DNA of 64,000 bases, taken from contig NZ_BMNK01000007.1 in assembly GCF_014646515.1 (NCBI RefSeq), positions 126,398 to 190,397 on the forward strand, written 5' to 3'. Shown piece by piece: positions 52,033 through 60,708 of the stretch. The DNA comes from Nonomuraea glycinis. GTDB taxonomy: Bacteria; Actinomycetota; Actinomycetes; Streptosporangiales; Streptosporangiaceae. The notes beneath the pieces were generated by a model that was given only the letters and a program-made list of their open reading frames with translations, was not told the DNA's origin and did no database searches. The stretch's first letter is position 1. Every line of letters begins with the position of its first letter. A program made the position numbers and the translations under genes.

Positions 52033-52450
52033 ACAGCACGCCGTCGAGATGGTCGGCCTCGTGCTGCAGCACCCTGGCCAGCACGCCCAGCGCGCGCACG
52101 GTCACGGACTTGCCGAACATGTCCCGGCCACGCGCCGTGACCATGTAGGAACGTTCCAGGGGCCACCACACACCGGGCGCCGACAGGCACGCCTCGTCGG
52201 CCGTGATCCGCCTCGGCGACAGCTCCAGCCGCGGATTGACCAGATGGCCGGACGCGCCGTCGTAGGCGTAGACCAGCACCCGCAGCGGCACCCCCAGCTG
52301 GGGTGCGGCCAGCCCGGCCCGGCCCGCGCCGGCGCGCATCGTCAGCGTCAGCGACTTGACCAGCCTGCGCAGCTCACGATCGAAGTCCCGCACCGGCGCC
52401 GCGACAGCGCGCAGCACCGGATCGTCGAACCTTCGGATGGGCTCTGTCAC
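51968..52450 (-). CDS. def: Peptide deformylase
   Basis: 160 aa. Motif 1 GLAAPQLGV, motif 2 EACLSAPG (usually EGCLS; metal Cys kept) and motif 3 HEADHLDG with the catalytic Glu and two His ligands. It removes the formyl group from new proteins. It is shorter and more diverged than a typical housekeeping Def, and a second copy elsewhere is likely. Convergent overlap with whiB. Confidence 0.88.
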   Translation of the reverse strand: MTEPIRRFDDPVLRAVAAPVRDFDRELRRLVKSLTLTMRAGAGRAGLAAPQLGVPLRVLVYAYDGASGHLVNPRLELSPRRITADEACLSAPGVWWPLERSYMVTARGRDMFGKSVTVRALGVLARVLQHEADHLDGVLFSDHLEASERERFLAAALPSE

Positions 52451-52623
52451 CCGCGACTCCCCGATCGATCACCCGCCGGACACCGGAGTGGTTTCCCGCC
52501 GGAAGGGCTCGCCAACCATGCGGGATCTGGCTTGTAGCACAGCGGTAACAACAGGGACCCAACCCGGAAACCCCCCGAACGCACTATCAGGTGCGTGATC
52601 TCACTACCGGCTCACGTGCCTGT

Positions 52624-52660
52624 GATGCCTGGCCGAGTGCTCGGGGCCCGGCCAGGCATC
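52624..52660 (+). promoter_or_regulatory. Strong hairpin in the leader of the hemD-like gene
   Basis: A 12-bp perfect stem (52624-52635 with 52649-52660; arms begin GATGCCTGGCC) with a 13-nt loop, ending 20 bp before the ATG. It may be a terminator of upstream transcription or a leader structure. It is followed by CCCCC rather than a T-run. The rest of 52451-52623 shows nothing I can identify. Confidence 0.45.
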
Positions 52661-52680
52661 CCCCTTGACGAGGAGTTCGC

Positions 52681-53856
52681 ATGAGCGCGCATCCCATCGA
52701 GGGCGCCGCCTCCTCACCGGAGACCGCGCCCGACGCCCTGGCGGGCTTCACCGTCGGCGTCACCGCCACCAGGCGGCGAGAGGAGTTCGGCGCGCTGCTC
52801 GAACGCCGCGGCGCCCGCGTGCTGAGCGCCCCAGCGATCCGGCTGGTGCCGCTCGCCGAGGACACCGACCTGCTCGCCGCCACCCGGCACAGCCTGGAAC
52901 GCCCCGTCGACGACGTGGTGATCACCACAGGCGTGGGCTTTCGCGGCTGGATGGCGGCGGCCGAAGGCTGGGGCCTGTCCGGCGACCTGGCCGACCACCT
53001 GGCCGGGGCCCGCCTGCTCGCCCGCGGGCCCAAGGCCAGGGGAGCCGTGCGCGCCGCCGGGCTGACCGACCACTGGACCCCCGCCACCGAATCGTGCGAG
53101 GAGGTCAAGCAGTATCTCCTCGCCCAGGACCTGCGTGGCCGCCGTATCGCGGTGCAGCTGCACGGCGAGCCGCTGACCGAGTTCGTCGCCGCCCTGCGGG
53201 AGGCGGGGGCCGAGGTGATCGAGATCCCGGTCTACCGGTGGCTGCCGTACCGCGACCCGTCACCGCTGCGCCGACTGATCACCCAGACCATCTCGGGCGC
53301 GGTCGACGCGGTCGCCTTCACCAGCGCGCCCGCCGTCCACGCCATGCTCGGCGCGGCCCGCGCAGAAGGCGTGGAGGACGCGCTGGTCGCCGCCTTCTCC
53401 GGGTCCGTGGTGGCCGCCTGCGTCGGCCCGGTCACGGCCGCCCCGCTGGACGCGCGCGGCGTGCCCACGCTCCAGCCCGACCGCGCCCGGCTCGGCGCCC
53501 TGGCGCGGGCGCTGGCCCGGCACCTGCCCGAGCACTCCGTCACCCGCCTGGACGCGGGCGGGCACCGGCTGGAGATCCGCGGCCACGCCGTGGTGGTCGA
53601 CGGCGAGCTCCGCCCGCTCCCGCCCGCCCCGATGTCGGTGCTCAAACGCCTGGCCGACAAGCCCGGCCACGTCGTGTCCCGCGCCGACCTGCGTACGGTG
53701 CTGCCCGGCAGCCTCGCCAGGGACACCGCCGAGCACGCCGTCGAGATGGCCATCACCCGCCTGCGCCGCGCCCTCGGCGCCTCCGGGATCGTCGAGACGG
53801 TCGTCAAACGCGGCTACCGCCTGGCCTGCACCTACGGCTACGAGGCCACCCCGTGA
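52681..53856 (+). CDS. Uroporphyrinogen-III synthase fused to an OmpR-type winged-helix domain
   Basis: 391 aa. Residues about 20-265 are a HemD fold (VGVTATRRREEFGALLERRGA, then AVAFTSAPAVHAML and CVGPVTAAPL). Residues about 285-390 are a PhoB/OmpR-type DNA-binding domain with LKRLADKPGHVVSRADLR and VKRGYRL. The same fusion occurs in mycobacteria (Rv0260c) next to a sirohydrochlorin-chelatase gene, as here. It may link siroheme supply to nitrite or sulfite reductase expression. AGGAG precedes the ATG. Confidence 0.9.
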   Translation: MSAHPIEGAASSPETAPDALAGFTVGVTATRRREEFGALLERRGARVLSAPAIRLVPLAEDTDLLAATRHSLERPVDDVVITTGVGFRGWMAAAEGWGLSGDLADHLAGARLLARGPKARGAVRAAGLTDHWTPATESCEEVKQYLLAQDLRGRRIAVQLHGEPLTEFVAALREAGAEVIEIPVYRWLPYRDPSPLRRLITQTISGAVDAVAFTSAPAVHAMLGAARAEGVEDALVAAFSGSVVAACVGPVTAAPLDARGVPTLQPDRARLGALARALARHLPEHSVTRLDAGGHRLEIRGHAVVVDGELRPLPPAPMSVLKRLADKPGHVVSRADLRTVLPGSLARDTAEHAVEMAITRLRRALGASGIVETVVKRGYRLACTYGYEATP

Positions 53857-53946
53857 CGCCCACCCTGGCCTGCACCTACGGCTACAAGGTGGCCCCGTGA
53901 CACTTCCCCTCGTGTTTGCCGCCTACGGTTATGAGGTGGCCCCGTG
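53809..53946. repeat. Junction repeats between hemD-like and cbiX-like genes encoding a chain of mini-ORFs
   Basis: After the hemD stop come two degenerate copies (53853-53896, 44 bp; 53897-53943, 47 bp) of a unit made from the cbiX start (GTGACxCxTxCC) joined to the hemD end (TACGGxTAxxAGGTGGCCCC). Each encodes a complete small frame: GTG 53853 to TGA 53900 (15 residues, MTPTLACTYGYKVAP) and GTG 53897 to TGA 53947 (16 residues, MTLPLVFAAYGYEVAP). Every stop overlaps the next GTG (GTGA), so coupling from hemD to cbiX is kept through the array. Confidence 0.85.
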
Positions 53947-54639
53947 ACGCCTACCCTCGTGCTGGCCGCCCACGGCACCAGGAGTGAGCAGGGGGAGCGG
54001 ACCCTGGCCGCGCTGGCCGAAGCCGTCAGGCGGGACCGCCCCGGGCACCGCGTCGAGCTGAGCTACCTGGAGATCAGCTCACCGCTGCTGGCGCAGGTGC
54101 TGCCCGCCGTCCCCGGGCCGGTCGTCGTGGTCCCGCTGCTGCTCGCGGGCGGTTACCACGTCCACATCGACCTGCCGGAGATCATCGCCGAGCACCGCCC
54201 CGACGCGCTCATCGCCCCCAAGCTCGGACCGCACCGGCTCCTCACAGCAGCGCTGGCCCGTGCGCTGGCACGCTCGGGCCTGCGCCCCACCGACGCCGTC
54301 ATCCTGGGCGCCGCGGGCTCCTCCGACCCGGCCGGGCTGGACGACGTACGCGCCGCCGCGCACCTGCTCGCCCTACGCCTGGCCCGCCCGGTCACGGCCG
54401 CGTTCGCCTCGGCGGGCACGCCGACCCTGGAGCAGGCCATGGACCGGCTGCGCTCGGGACCGGCCACCCGGGTGGCCGTCGCCTCCTACCTGCTGGCGCC
54501 CGGCCACTTCCACTCCCGCCTGGCCGCGGCGGGCGCCGACCTGGTCAGCGTCCCCCTCGGCGCCGACCCCGACGTGGCGGCCCTGGTCTGGCACCGCTAC
54601 GACCAAGCCAGGCGACTCGCCACCAGGCTCATCTCCTAG
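53944..54639 (+). CDS. CbiX/SirB-like sirohydrochlorin ferrochelatase/cobaltochelatase
   Basis: 231 aa from a GTG that overlaps the second mini-ORF stop. Two CbiX-like halves: VLAAHGTRSEQG with the metal His and LLLAGGYHVHIDLP; the second half has GAAGSSDP and SYLLAPGHFHSRL with its own His. It inserts Fe or Co into sirohydrochlorin for siroheme or cobalamin. It follows the HemD fusion as in mycobacteria. Confidence 0.9.
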   Translation: MTPTLVLAAHGTRSEQGERTLAALAEAVRRDRPGHRVELSYLEISSPLLAQVLPAVPGPVVVVPLLLAGGYHVHIDLPEIIAEHRPDALIAPKLGPHRLLTAALARALARSGLRPTDAVILGAAGSSDPAGLDDVRAAAHLLALRLARPVTAAFASAGTPTLEQAMDRLRSGPATRVAVASYLLAPGHFHSRLAAAGADLVSVPLGADPDVAALVWHRYDQARRLATRLIS

Positions 54640-54650
54640 CGCTCTCCCAA

Positions 54651-54763
54651 CCGATCTCCAAGCCGGTCTTCTCGCCGGTCCTTGACCCAGTCGGTCCCCA
54701 AGCCGGTCTTCTAACCCGTCCCTGAGGCCGGTCCCAAAGGCCGGTCCCAAAGGCCGGTCCTTC
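54651..54763. repeat. Degenerate intergenic repeats (about 40 bp and 13 bp) between convergent genes
   Basis: CCAAGCCGGTCTTCT occurs at 54658 and 54698 (period 40), and AGGCCGGTCCCAA-type 13-bp units occur three times at 54725-54763. They fill the gap between the chelatase and the TetR-like gene. Confidence 0.8.
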
Positions 54764-55316
54764 AGCCGGGAACGGGCTCCAGGCGCAGTTCGCGGACGAT
54801 CTCCTCGGCGCCCGCGTCGCGCGTGGGGCCCGCGTCGGCGCCCACGAACATCTCGATGTAGGCATGGTGGAAGCAGCCCGCCAGCAGCAGCCGGGCGCTC
54901 GCCTCCGGATCCACCCGTGGCACGACCCGGCCGAGCCGCTGCTCGGCCGTCAGGTAGGCGGCCAGCGGCCTGACCTCCGTCGGTGGACCGAGACCGTTGT
55001 CCCTGAGCGCCTGCCGGAAGCGGACCCGGACCGAGGGGGAGGTGAACGCGGGCAGCGCCGCCGACTGCACGTCCAGGTAGTAGTCGATGCCCGCCCGCGC
55101 CACCGGGACCAGATTGTCCGGCACCCGGCCCTTGCCGGCGCGGTGCGTCAGCTCGTTGAGAATCCGCATCCAGAGCGGGAGCCGGTCCTGGAGCAGGGCG
55201 AGGAAGTGGTCGACCGAGCCGTCGACGCGGTTCTCCCTGAGCGGGACGGCCATCTGGAGCACGCGTCGCCTGGTGTCCTGGCTGGTGTGGTGCGGGTCAC
55301 CGGGGGAAGTCGACAT
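54762..55316 (-). CDS. TetR-like ligand-binding domain without a DNA-binding domain
   Basis: 184 aa from the ATG at 55316. The helices LLQDRLPLWMRILNEL, YYLDVQSAALPAF and ARLLLAGCFHHAYIEMFVG look like the C-terminal effector half of a TetR regulator. The usual N-terminal HTH (about 50 residues) is missing, and the 72 bp upstream to the PAC2 gene cannot hold it in any frame. It may be a decayed regulator, a titrating partner or a small-ligand binder. AT-richer DNA (55317-55388) precedes it. Confidence 0.6.
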   Translation of the reverse strand: MSTSPGDPHHTSQDTRRRVLQMAVPLRENRVDGSVDHFLALLQDRLPLWMRILNELTHRAGKGRVPDNLVPVARAGIDYYLDVQSAALPAFTSPSVRVRFRQALRDNGLGPPTEVRPLAAYLTAEQRLGRVVPRVDPEASARLLLAGCFHHAYIEMFVGADAGPTRDAGAEEIVRELRLEPVPG

Positions 55317-55388
55317 GATCCGCCTAACGTGCGCAGACACGTAAAACCTAAGTATGAACCCAATTGCTGCCTTTGGGTATTTGTCAGG

Positions 55389-56243
55389 TCAGCCGTCGGT
55401 GTCGCGGTCCCGGCGCCTCAGGTAGCGCTCGAACTCGGCGGCGATCGCGTCGCCACTGGCCTCGGGCAGCTCGGCAGCGTCCTTGCGCTCCTCCAGCTCC
55501 TTGACGTACTCGGCCACCTCGGTGTCCTGTGAGGCCAGCTCGTCCACCCCCAGCTCCCAGGCGCGAGCCTCCTCGTCCAGCTCGCCCAGCGGCATCGGGA
55601 TCTCCAGCAGATCCTCCATCCGGCGCAGCAGCGCCAGCGTGGCCTTGGGGTTGGGCGGCTGGGCCACATAGTGCGGCACCGACGCCCACAGCGTGATGGC
55701 GTCGAGATCGGCCTCGCCGAAGGCGTGCTGCAGCACCCCCACGATGCCCGTCGGGCCCTCGTAACGGCTGAGCTCCAGATGGGTCGAACGCGCCAGGGCC
55801 TCGTCGGTGGCACTGCCCAGGATCGGCACCGGGCGAGTGTGCGGCGAGTCGTTGAGCAGCGCGCCCAGCATCACCGCGAACTCGACGCCCAGCTCACGGC
55901 AGACCGCCACGATGTCGGCGCAGAACGACCGCCACCGCATGTTGGGCTCGATGCCGCGCAGCAGCACCACGTCCCGCTCGACACCCGGCGGGCGGGCGTG
56001 GAGCAGCCGCGTGGTCGGCCAGATGATCGACCGCGTCAGGCCCTCGCCCATCTCCACGAGCGGACGGGTGACCTGGAAGTCGTAGTAGTCGTCCGGGTCG
56101 AGCTGGGCCAGCGGCTCGGCCTTCCAGGCGGACTCGAGATGGGCGATCACACCGCTCGAGGCCTCGCCCGCGTCGTTCCACCCCTCGAACGCGGCAATGA
56201 GCACCGGGTCGACGAGCTCGGGGAGCCCTTCGAGCTCGATCAC
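55389..56243 (-). CDS. PAC2-family proteasome-assembly-chaperone-like protein
   Basis: 284 aa. Opens ELPELVDPVLIAAFEGWNDAGEASS, the actinobacterial PAC2 signature; VLLRGIEPNMRWRSF and LHARPP are also conserved. The C-terminus is an acidic/charged helix (EYVKELEERKDAAELPE). The family resembles eukaryotic proteasome chaperones and archaeal PbaA, and occurs in proteasome-bearing actinobacteria, but its exact role is not known. Divergent from metH. Confidence 0.9.
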   Translation of the reverse strand: MIELEGLPELVDPVLIAAFEGWNDAGEASSGVIAHLESAWKAEPLAQLDPDDYYDFQVTRPLVEMGEGLTRSIIWPTTRLLHARPPGVERDVVLLRGIEPNMRWRSFCADIVAVCRELGVEFAVMLGALLNDSPHTRPVPILGSATDEALARSTHLELSRYEGPTGIVGVLQHAFGEADLDAITLWASVPHYVAQPPNPKATLALLRRMEDLLEIPMPLGELDEEARAWELGVDELASQDTEVAEYVKELEERKDAAELPEASGDAIAAEFERYLRRRDRDTDG

Positions 56244-56390
56244 GTGTCGCCTCCTGTCTCAACCATCACGCTAAGCCTATGCGGTGAGGTGGTACTCGTG
56301 TCACGTGGTGACCGCGATCCGCGCACACCCGGCGCCGGCGGCGTAGCGGGCGTCGCCGGATGGCCTCGGGGCAGCCGATAAGCTTGCCGC

Positions 56391-59300
56391 ATGAGCCTGC
56401 CCACGTCCTTCCGTGAAGTATTGTCCCAGCGCGTGATCGTCGCCGACGGCGCGATGGGGACGATGCTTCAGGCCCAGGACCCGACGCTCGACGACTTCGA
56501 AGGCCACGAGGGCTGCAACGAAGTGCTCAACGTCACGCGGCCCGACATCGTGCAGGGCGTCCACGACGCCTACTTCGCGGTGGGCGTCGACTGCGTGGAG
56601 ACCAACACCTTCGGCGCCAACCTGGCCGCCCTGGCGGAATACGACATCGGCGCCAAGGTCTTCGAATACTCCGAGGCGGGCGCGCGGATCGCGCGCGAGC
56701 GGGCCGACCACTGGGCCACGCCGGAGCAGCCCCGCTACGTGCTCGGCTCGATGGGCCCCGGCACCAAGCTGCCCACCCTCGGCCACCTGCCCTACCAGAG
56801 CCTGCGTGACGCCTACCGCGACAACGCCGCCGGCCTGATCGCGGGCGGCGCCGACGCGCTCATCATCGAGACCTGCCAGGACCTCCTTCAGGTCAAGGCC
56901 GCCGTCATCGGCGCCAAGCGGGCCATCGAGGCGGCCGGCCGGGACGTGCCGATCATCGCCCAGGTGACGATCGAGACCAACGGCGCGATGCTGCTCGGCT
57001 CCGAGATCGGCGCCGCGCTCACCGCGATCGAGCCGCTCGGCGTCGACGTGCTCGGCCTCAACTGCGCCACCGGCCCCACCGAGATGAGCGAGCACCTGCG
57101 CTACCTCGCCCGCCACTCGCGCCTGAAGCTGTCGTGCATGCCCAACGCCGGCCTGCCGGTGCTGACCTCCGACGGCGCCTACTACCCGCTCAGCGCCGAG
57201 GAGCTGGCCGGCGCGCACGACACCTTCACCCGCGACTACGGCCTGTCCCTGGTCGGCGGCTGCTGCGGCACCACCCCCGAGCACATGCGCCAAGTGGTCG
57301 AGCGGGTGCGTGAGCGGCAGCCCGTGGTCCGCCGCCCGCACCCGGAGCCCGGCGCGTCCTCCCTCTACCAGACCATCCCGTTCCGCCAGGACACCTCCTA
57401 CCTGGCGATCGGCGAGCGCTGCAACACCAACGGCTCCAAGGCGTTCAAGTCGGCCATGCTGGAGGGCCGCTGGGACGACTGCGTGGAGACCGCCCGCGAC
57501 CAGGCCCGCGACGGCGCCCACATGCTCGACCTGTGCATCGACTACGTCGGCCGTGACGGCGTCGCCGACATGAAGGAGCTGGCCTTCCGCCTGGCCACCG
57601 CCTCCACGCTGCCGATCATGCTGGACTCGACCGAGCCCGAGGTCCTGCGGGCCGGGCTGGAGATGCTCGGCGGGCGCGCGGTCGTCAACTCCGTCAACTA
57701 CGAGGACGGCGCCGGCCCCGACTCCCGGTTCCAGAAGATCATGAGGCTCGTACGCGAGCACGGCGCCGCCGTCGTCGCGCTGACCATCGACGAGGAGGGC
57801 CAGGCCCGCACCGCCGACTGGAAGGTGCGCGTCGCCTCCCGCCTCATCGAGGACCTCATCGGCAACTGGGGCATGCGGGTCGAGGACATCATCGTCGACT
57901 GCCTCACCTTCCCCATCGCCACCGGCCAGGAGGAGACCAGGCGCGACGGCCTGGAGACCATCGAGGCCATCCGCGAGCTCAAGCGCCGCTACCCGGCGGT
58001 GCAGACCACCCTGGGCCTGTCCAACATCAGCTTCGGCCTCAACCCGGCCGCCCGCGTGGTGCTCAACTCCGTCTTCCTCAACGAGTGCGTCAACGCCGGC
58101 CTCGACTCCGCCATCGTGCACGCTTCCAAGATCGTCCCGATGGCGCGCATCCCCGACGAGCAGCGCCAGGTCGCGCTCGACATGGTCTACGACCGGCGCC
58201 GCGAGGGCTACGACCCGCTGCAGCGGTTCATGGACCTGTTCGAGGGCGTCGACGCGGCGGCGGTGCGGGCCGGCAAGGCCGAGGAGCTGGCCGCGCTGCC
58301 TCTGTGGGAGCGGCTCAAGCGGCGCATCATCGACGGTGAGAAGAAGGGCCTCGAAACCGACCTGGACGACGCGCTCGCCCAGCGCCCCGCCCTGGAGATC
58401 ATCAACGAGGTGCTGCTCGACGGCATGAAGACGGTCGGCGAGCTGTTCGGCTCCGGCCAGATGCAGCTGCCGTTCGTGCTGCAGTCGGCCGAGGTGATGA
58501 AGACCGCCGTCGCCTACCTGGAGCCCTACATGGACCGGGTCGATGGTGAGACCAAGGGCCGCATCGTGCTGGCCACCGTCAAGGGCGACGTGCACGACAT
58601 CGGCAAGAACCTCGTCGACATCATCCTGTCCAACAACGGCTACCAGGTGGTCAACCTCGGCATCAAGCAGCCTGTGTCCACCATCCTGGAGGCGGCCGAG
58701 GAGCAGAAGGCCGACGTCATCGGCATGTCCGGCCTGCTGGTCAAGTCGACCGTCGTGATGAAGGAGAACCTGGAGGAGATGAACTCCAGGGGCATGTCCG
58801 ACTACCCGGTGCTGCTCGGCGGCGCCGCCCTCACCCGCGCCTACGTCGAGCAGGACCTGGCCGAGGTGTTCACCGGCGAGGTCCGCTACGCCCGCGACGC
58901 CTTCGAGGGGCTGCGCCTGATGGACGCCTTCATGGCCGTCAAGCGCGGCGTCGAGGGCGCCAAGCTGCCGCCGCTGCGCGAACGCCGCGTCAAGGCCGGC
59001 GCCGTGCTGACCCGCACCCCGGTCGAGGAGCTGCCGTCCCGCTCCGACGTGGCCGCCGACAACCGGGTGCCGCGGCCGCCCTTCCACGGCGACCGCATCG
59101 TCAAGGGCATCCCGCTGAACGACTACGCGGCCTTCCTGGACGAGCGGGCGCTGTTCCTGGGCCAGTGGGGGCTCAAGCCGACCAGGGGTGGCGACGGCCC
59201 CGGCTACGAAGAGCTCGTCGAGAGCGAGGGCCGCCCCCGGCTGCGCATGTGGCTGCAGCGGATGCAGACCGAGGGGCTGCTGGAGGCGGCCGTCGTCTAC

Positions 59301-59852
59301 GGCTACTTCCCGTGCGTCGCCGACGGCGACTCGCTCATCATCCTCGACGAGGCCGGCGACGAGCGCACCCGCTTCACCTTCCCGCGCCAGCGCCGCGACC
59401 GGCACCTGTGCCTGTCGGACTTCTTCCGCGGCAAGGACACCGGCGAGGTCGACGTGGTCGGCTTCCAGGTGGCCACCATGGGCAGCAAGATTTCCGAGGC
59501 CACCGCCGAGCTGTTCGCCAAGGACGCCTACCGCGACTACCTTGAGCTGCACGGCCTGTCGGTGCAGCTCACCGAGGCGCTGGCCGAATACTGGCACGCG
59601 CGGACCCGGTCGGAGTGGGGGATCGGCGGCGACGAGTCGCTCGACGACATGCTCAAGGTCAACATCCAGGGCTGCCGTTACTCCTTCGGCTACCCGGCCT
59701 GCCCCAACCTGGAGGACCAGCGGCAGCTCTTCCAGCTGCTCGACCCGGAGCGGATCGGGGTCACCCTGTCGGAGGAGTTCCAGCTCCACCCCGAGCAGGC
59801 CACCTCCGCCCTCATCGTCCACCACCCCGAGGCCAAATACTTCAACGTCTGA
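56391..59852 (+). CDS. metH: Cobalamin-dependent methionine synthase
   Basis: 1153 aa, full length. Domain order: homocysteine methyltransferase (1-310, zinc Cys in LNCATGP and GGCCGTTPEH), pterin-binding (about 325-600, GERCNTNGSKAFK), B12 cap and Rossmann domains (about 620-860, with DVHDIGKNLV, the cobalt-ligand His, and IGMSGLLVKS), and the AdoMet activation domain (about 880-1153, ending FGYPACPNLEDQ). It makes methionine from homocysteine and methyl-THF. No cobalamin riboswitch is seen in the 147-bp leader. Confidence 0.96.
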   Translation: MSLPTSFREVLSQRVIVADGAMGTMLQAQDPTLDDFEGHEGCNEVLNVTRPDIVQGVHDAYFAVGVDCVETNTFGANLAALAEYDIGAKVFEYSEAGARIARERADHWATPEQPRYVLGSMGPGTKLPTLGHLPYQSLRDAYRDNAAGLIAGGADALIIETCQDLLQVKAAVIGAKRAIEAAGRDVPIIAQVTIETNGAMLLGSEIGAALTAIEPLGVDVLGLNCATGPTEMSEHLRYLARHSRLKLSCMPNAGLPVLTSDGAYYPLSAEELAGAHDTFTRDYGLSLVGGCCGTTPEHMRQVVERVRERQPVVRRPHPEPGASSLYQTIPFRQDTSYLAIGERCNTNGSKAFKSAMLEGRWDDCVETARDQARDGAHMLDLCIDYVGRDGVADMKELAFRLATASTLPIMLDSTEPEVLRAGLEMLGGRAVVNSVNYEDGAGPDSRFQKIMRLVREHGAAVVALTIDEEGQARTADWKVRVASRLIEDLIGNWGMRVEDIIVDCLTFPIATGQEETRRDGLETIEAIRELKRRYPAVQTTLGLSNISFGLNPAARVVLNSVFLNECVNAGLDSAIVHASKIVPMARIPDEQRQVALDMVYDRRREGYDPLQRFMDLFEGVDAAAVRAGKAEELAALPLWERLKRRIIDGEKKGLETDLDDALAQRPALEIINEVLLDGMKTVGELFGSGQMQLPFVLQSAEVMKTAVAYLEPYMDRVDGETKGRIVLATVKGDVHDIGKNLVDIILSNNGYQVVNLGIKQPVSTILEAAEEQKADVIGMSGLLVKSTVVMKENLEEMNSRGMSDYPVLLGGAALTRAYVEQDLAEVFTGEVRYARDAFEGLRLMDAFMAVKRGVEGAKLPPLRERRVKAGAVLTRTPVEELPSRSDVAADNRVPRPPFHGDRIVKGIPLNDYAAFLDERALFLGQWGLKPTRGGDGPGYEELVESEGRPRLRMWLQRMQTEGLLEAAVVYGYFPCVADGDSLIILDEAGDERTRFTFPRQRRDRHLCLSDFFRGKDTGEVDVVGFQVATMGSKISEATAELFAKDAYRDYLELHGLSVQLTEALAEYWHARTRSEWGIGGDESLDDMLKVNIQGCRYSFGYPACPNLEDQRQLFQLLDPERIGVTLSEEFQLHPEQATSALIVHHPEAKYFNV

Positions 59853-59860
59853 CCCCGCTC

Positions 59861-59882
59861 GCCCCGGTCGGGTGACCGGGGC
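59861..59882 (+). terminator. Terminator-like hairpin after metH
   Basis: GCCCCGGTC and GACCGGGGC pair as a perfect 9-bp stem with a 4-nt loop, starting 8 bp after the metH stop. There is no T-run, which is common in actinobacteria. Confidence 0.65.
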
Positions 59883-59896
59883 CTGCGGGCGGTTCC

Positions 59897-60032
59897 CGTC
59901 CGGCGCTCGCCGGTCGGGCGGGTGGTGGAGGTCACGGGGGTTTCCGTCCGGTGCTCGGTGGTCGGGCGGGTGGTGGTGGTCACGGGCGTTCCCTATCGGT
60001 GCTCGGTTGCCGGGCGGGTAGTGCGTGGTGCG
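59897..60032. repeat. 48-bp degenerate tandem repeats between metH and the HAD gene
   Basis: Three copies with period 48 (GTCGGGCGGGTGGTGG at 59913 and 59961, and GCCGGGCGGG at 60009). No credible frame lies in them. Confidence 0.85.
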
Positions 60033-60063
60033 CAGGGTCATGGACGATTCGGTAGGGGGATGT

Positions 60064-60708
60064 ATGGAAGCGGTCTTCTTCGACATGGACGGGCTTCTGG
60101 TCGACACCGAGAAGGTGTGGCTGGAGGTCGAGACCGAGGTGATGGCGGAGCTCGGCGGGCAGTGGACGCTGGAGCACCAGACGCACCTGGTCGGCGGGTC
60201 CATGGAGCGGACCGTCGACTACATGCTCACCGTGTCCGGCTCCTCGGTCGCCCCGGAGCGGGTGCGCGATTCGATGATCACCGGCATGGTGTCGCGGCTG
60301 GCGGGAGGCGTCCAGGTGATGCCGGGCGCGGGCGAGCTGCTCGACGCGCTGCGGGACGAGGGCGTGCCGGTGGCGCTGGTCACCTCGTCCCTGCCGGACA
60401 TCGCCGACGCGGTGCTCAAGAGCGTCGGCAGGGATCGCTTCGACGCCATTGTCACGGCCGGCGACGTGCTCCGGCCCAAGCCTGACCCGGAGCCCTACCT
60501 GACGGCCGCCCGCCTGCTCGGCGTACGGCCGGTCCGCAGCGTGGTGCTGGAGGATTCGCCCACCGGGGTGGCCGCGGCCACGGCGGCGGGCTGCGCGGTG
60601 GTGGCCGTCCCCAGCCTCCTGCCCATCCAGGCGGTGCCAGGCCGCCTCGTCGTCTCATCCCTCACCGAGGTCACCGTCTCCACCCTGCGCGCCCACATCT
60701 CCGCCTGA
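60064..60708 (+). CDS. HAD-superfamily phosphatase (beta-phosphoglucomutase-like)
   Basis: 214 aa from the ATG at 60064, preceded by GTAGGGGG. DMDGLLVDTE holds the catalytic Asp pair; LVTSSLPD is motif II, RPKPDPEPYL gives the Lys, and VVLEDSPTGVAAATAAG is motif IV. It hydrolyses a small phosphate ester; the substrate is unknown. An in-frame ATG at 60040 is less well placed. Confidence 0.88.
   Translation: MEAVFFDMDGLLVDTEKVWLEVETEVMAELGGQWTLEHQTHLVGGSMERTVDYMLTVSGSSVAPERVRDSMITGMVSRLAGGVQVMPGAGELLDALRDEGVPVALVTSSLPDIADAVLKSVGRDRFDAIVTAGDVLRPKPDPEPYLTAARLLGVRPVRSVVLEDSPTGVAAATAAGCAVVAVPSLLPIQAVPGRLVVSSLTEVTVSTLRAHISA

Noticed and set aside
56244..56390. Cobalamin riboswitch ahead of metH
   Set aside because: The 147-bp gap lacks the GCCACTG B12-box and has no room for the full aptamer.
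56301..60203. A 1300-codon open frame antisense to metH
   Set aside because: GC-rich third positions remove stops from the opposite strand. The translation is low-complexity and metH on the other strand is unmistakable.
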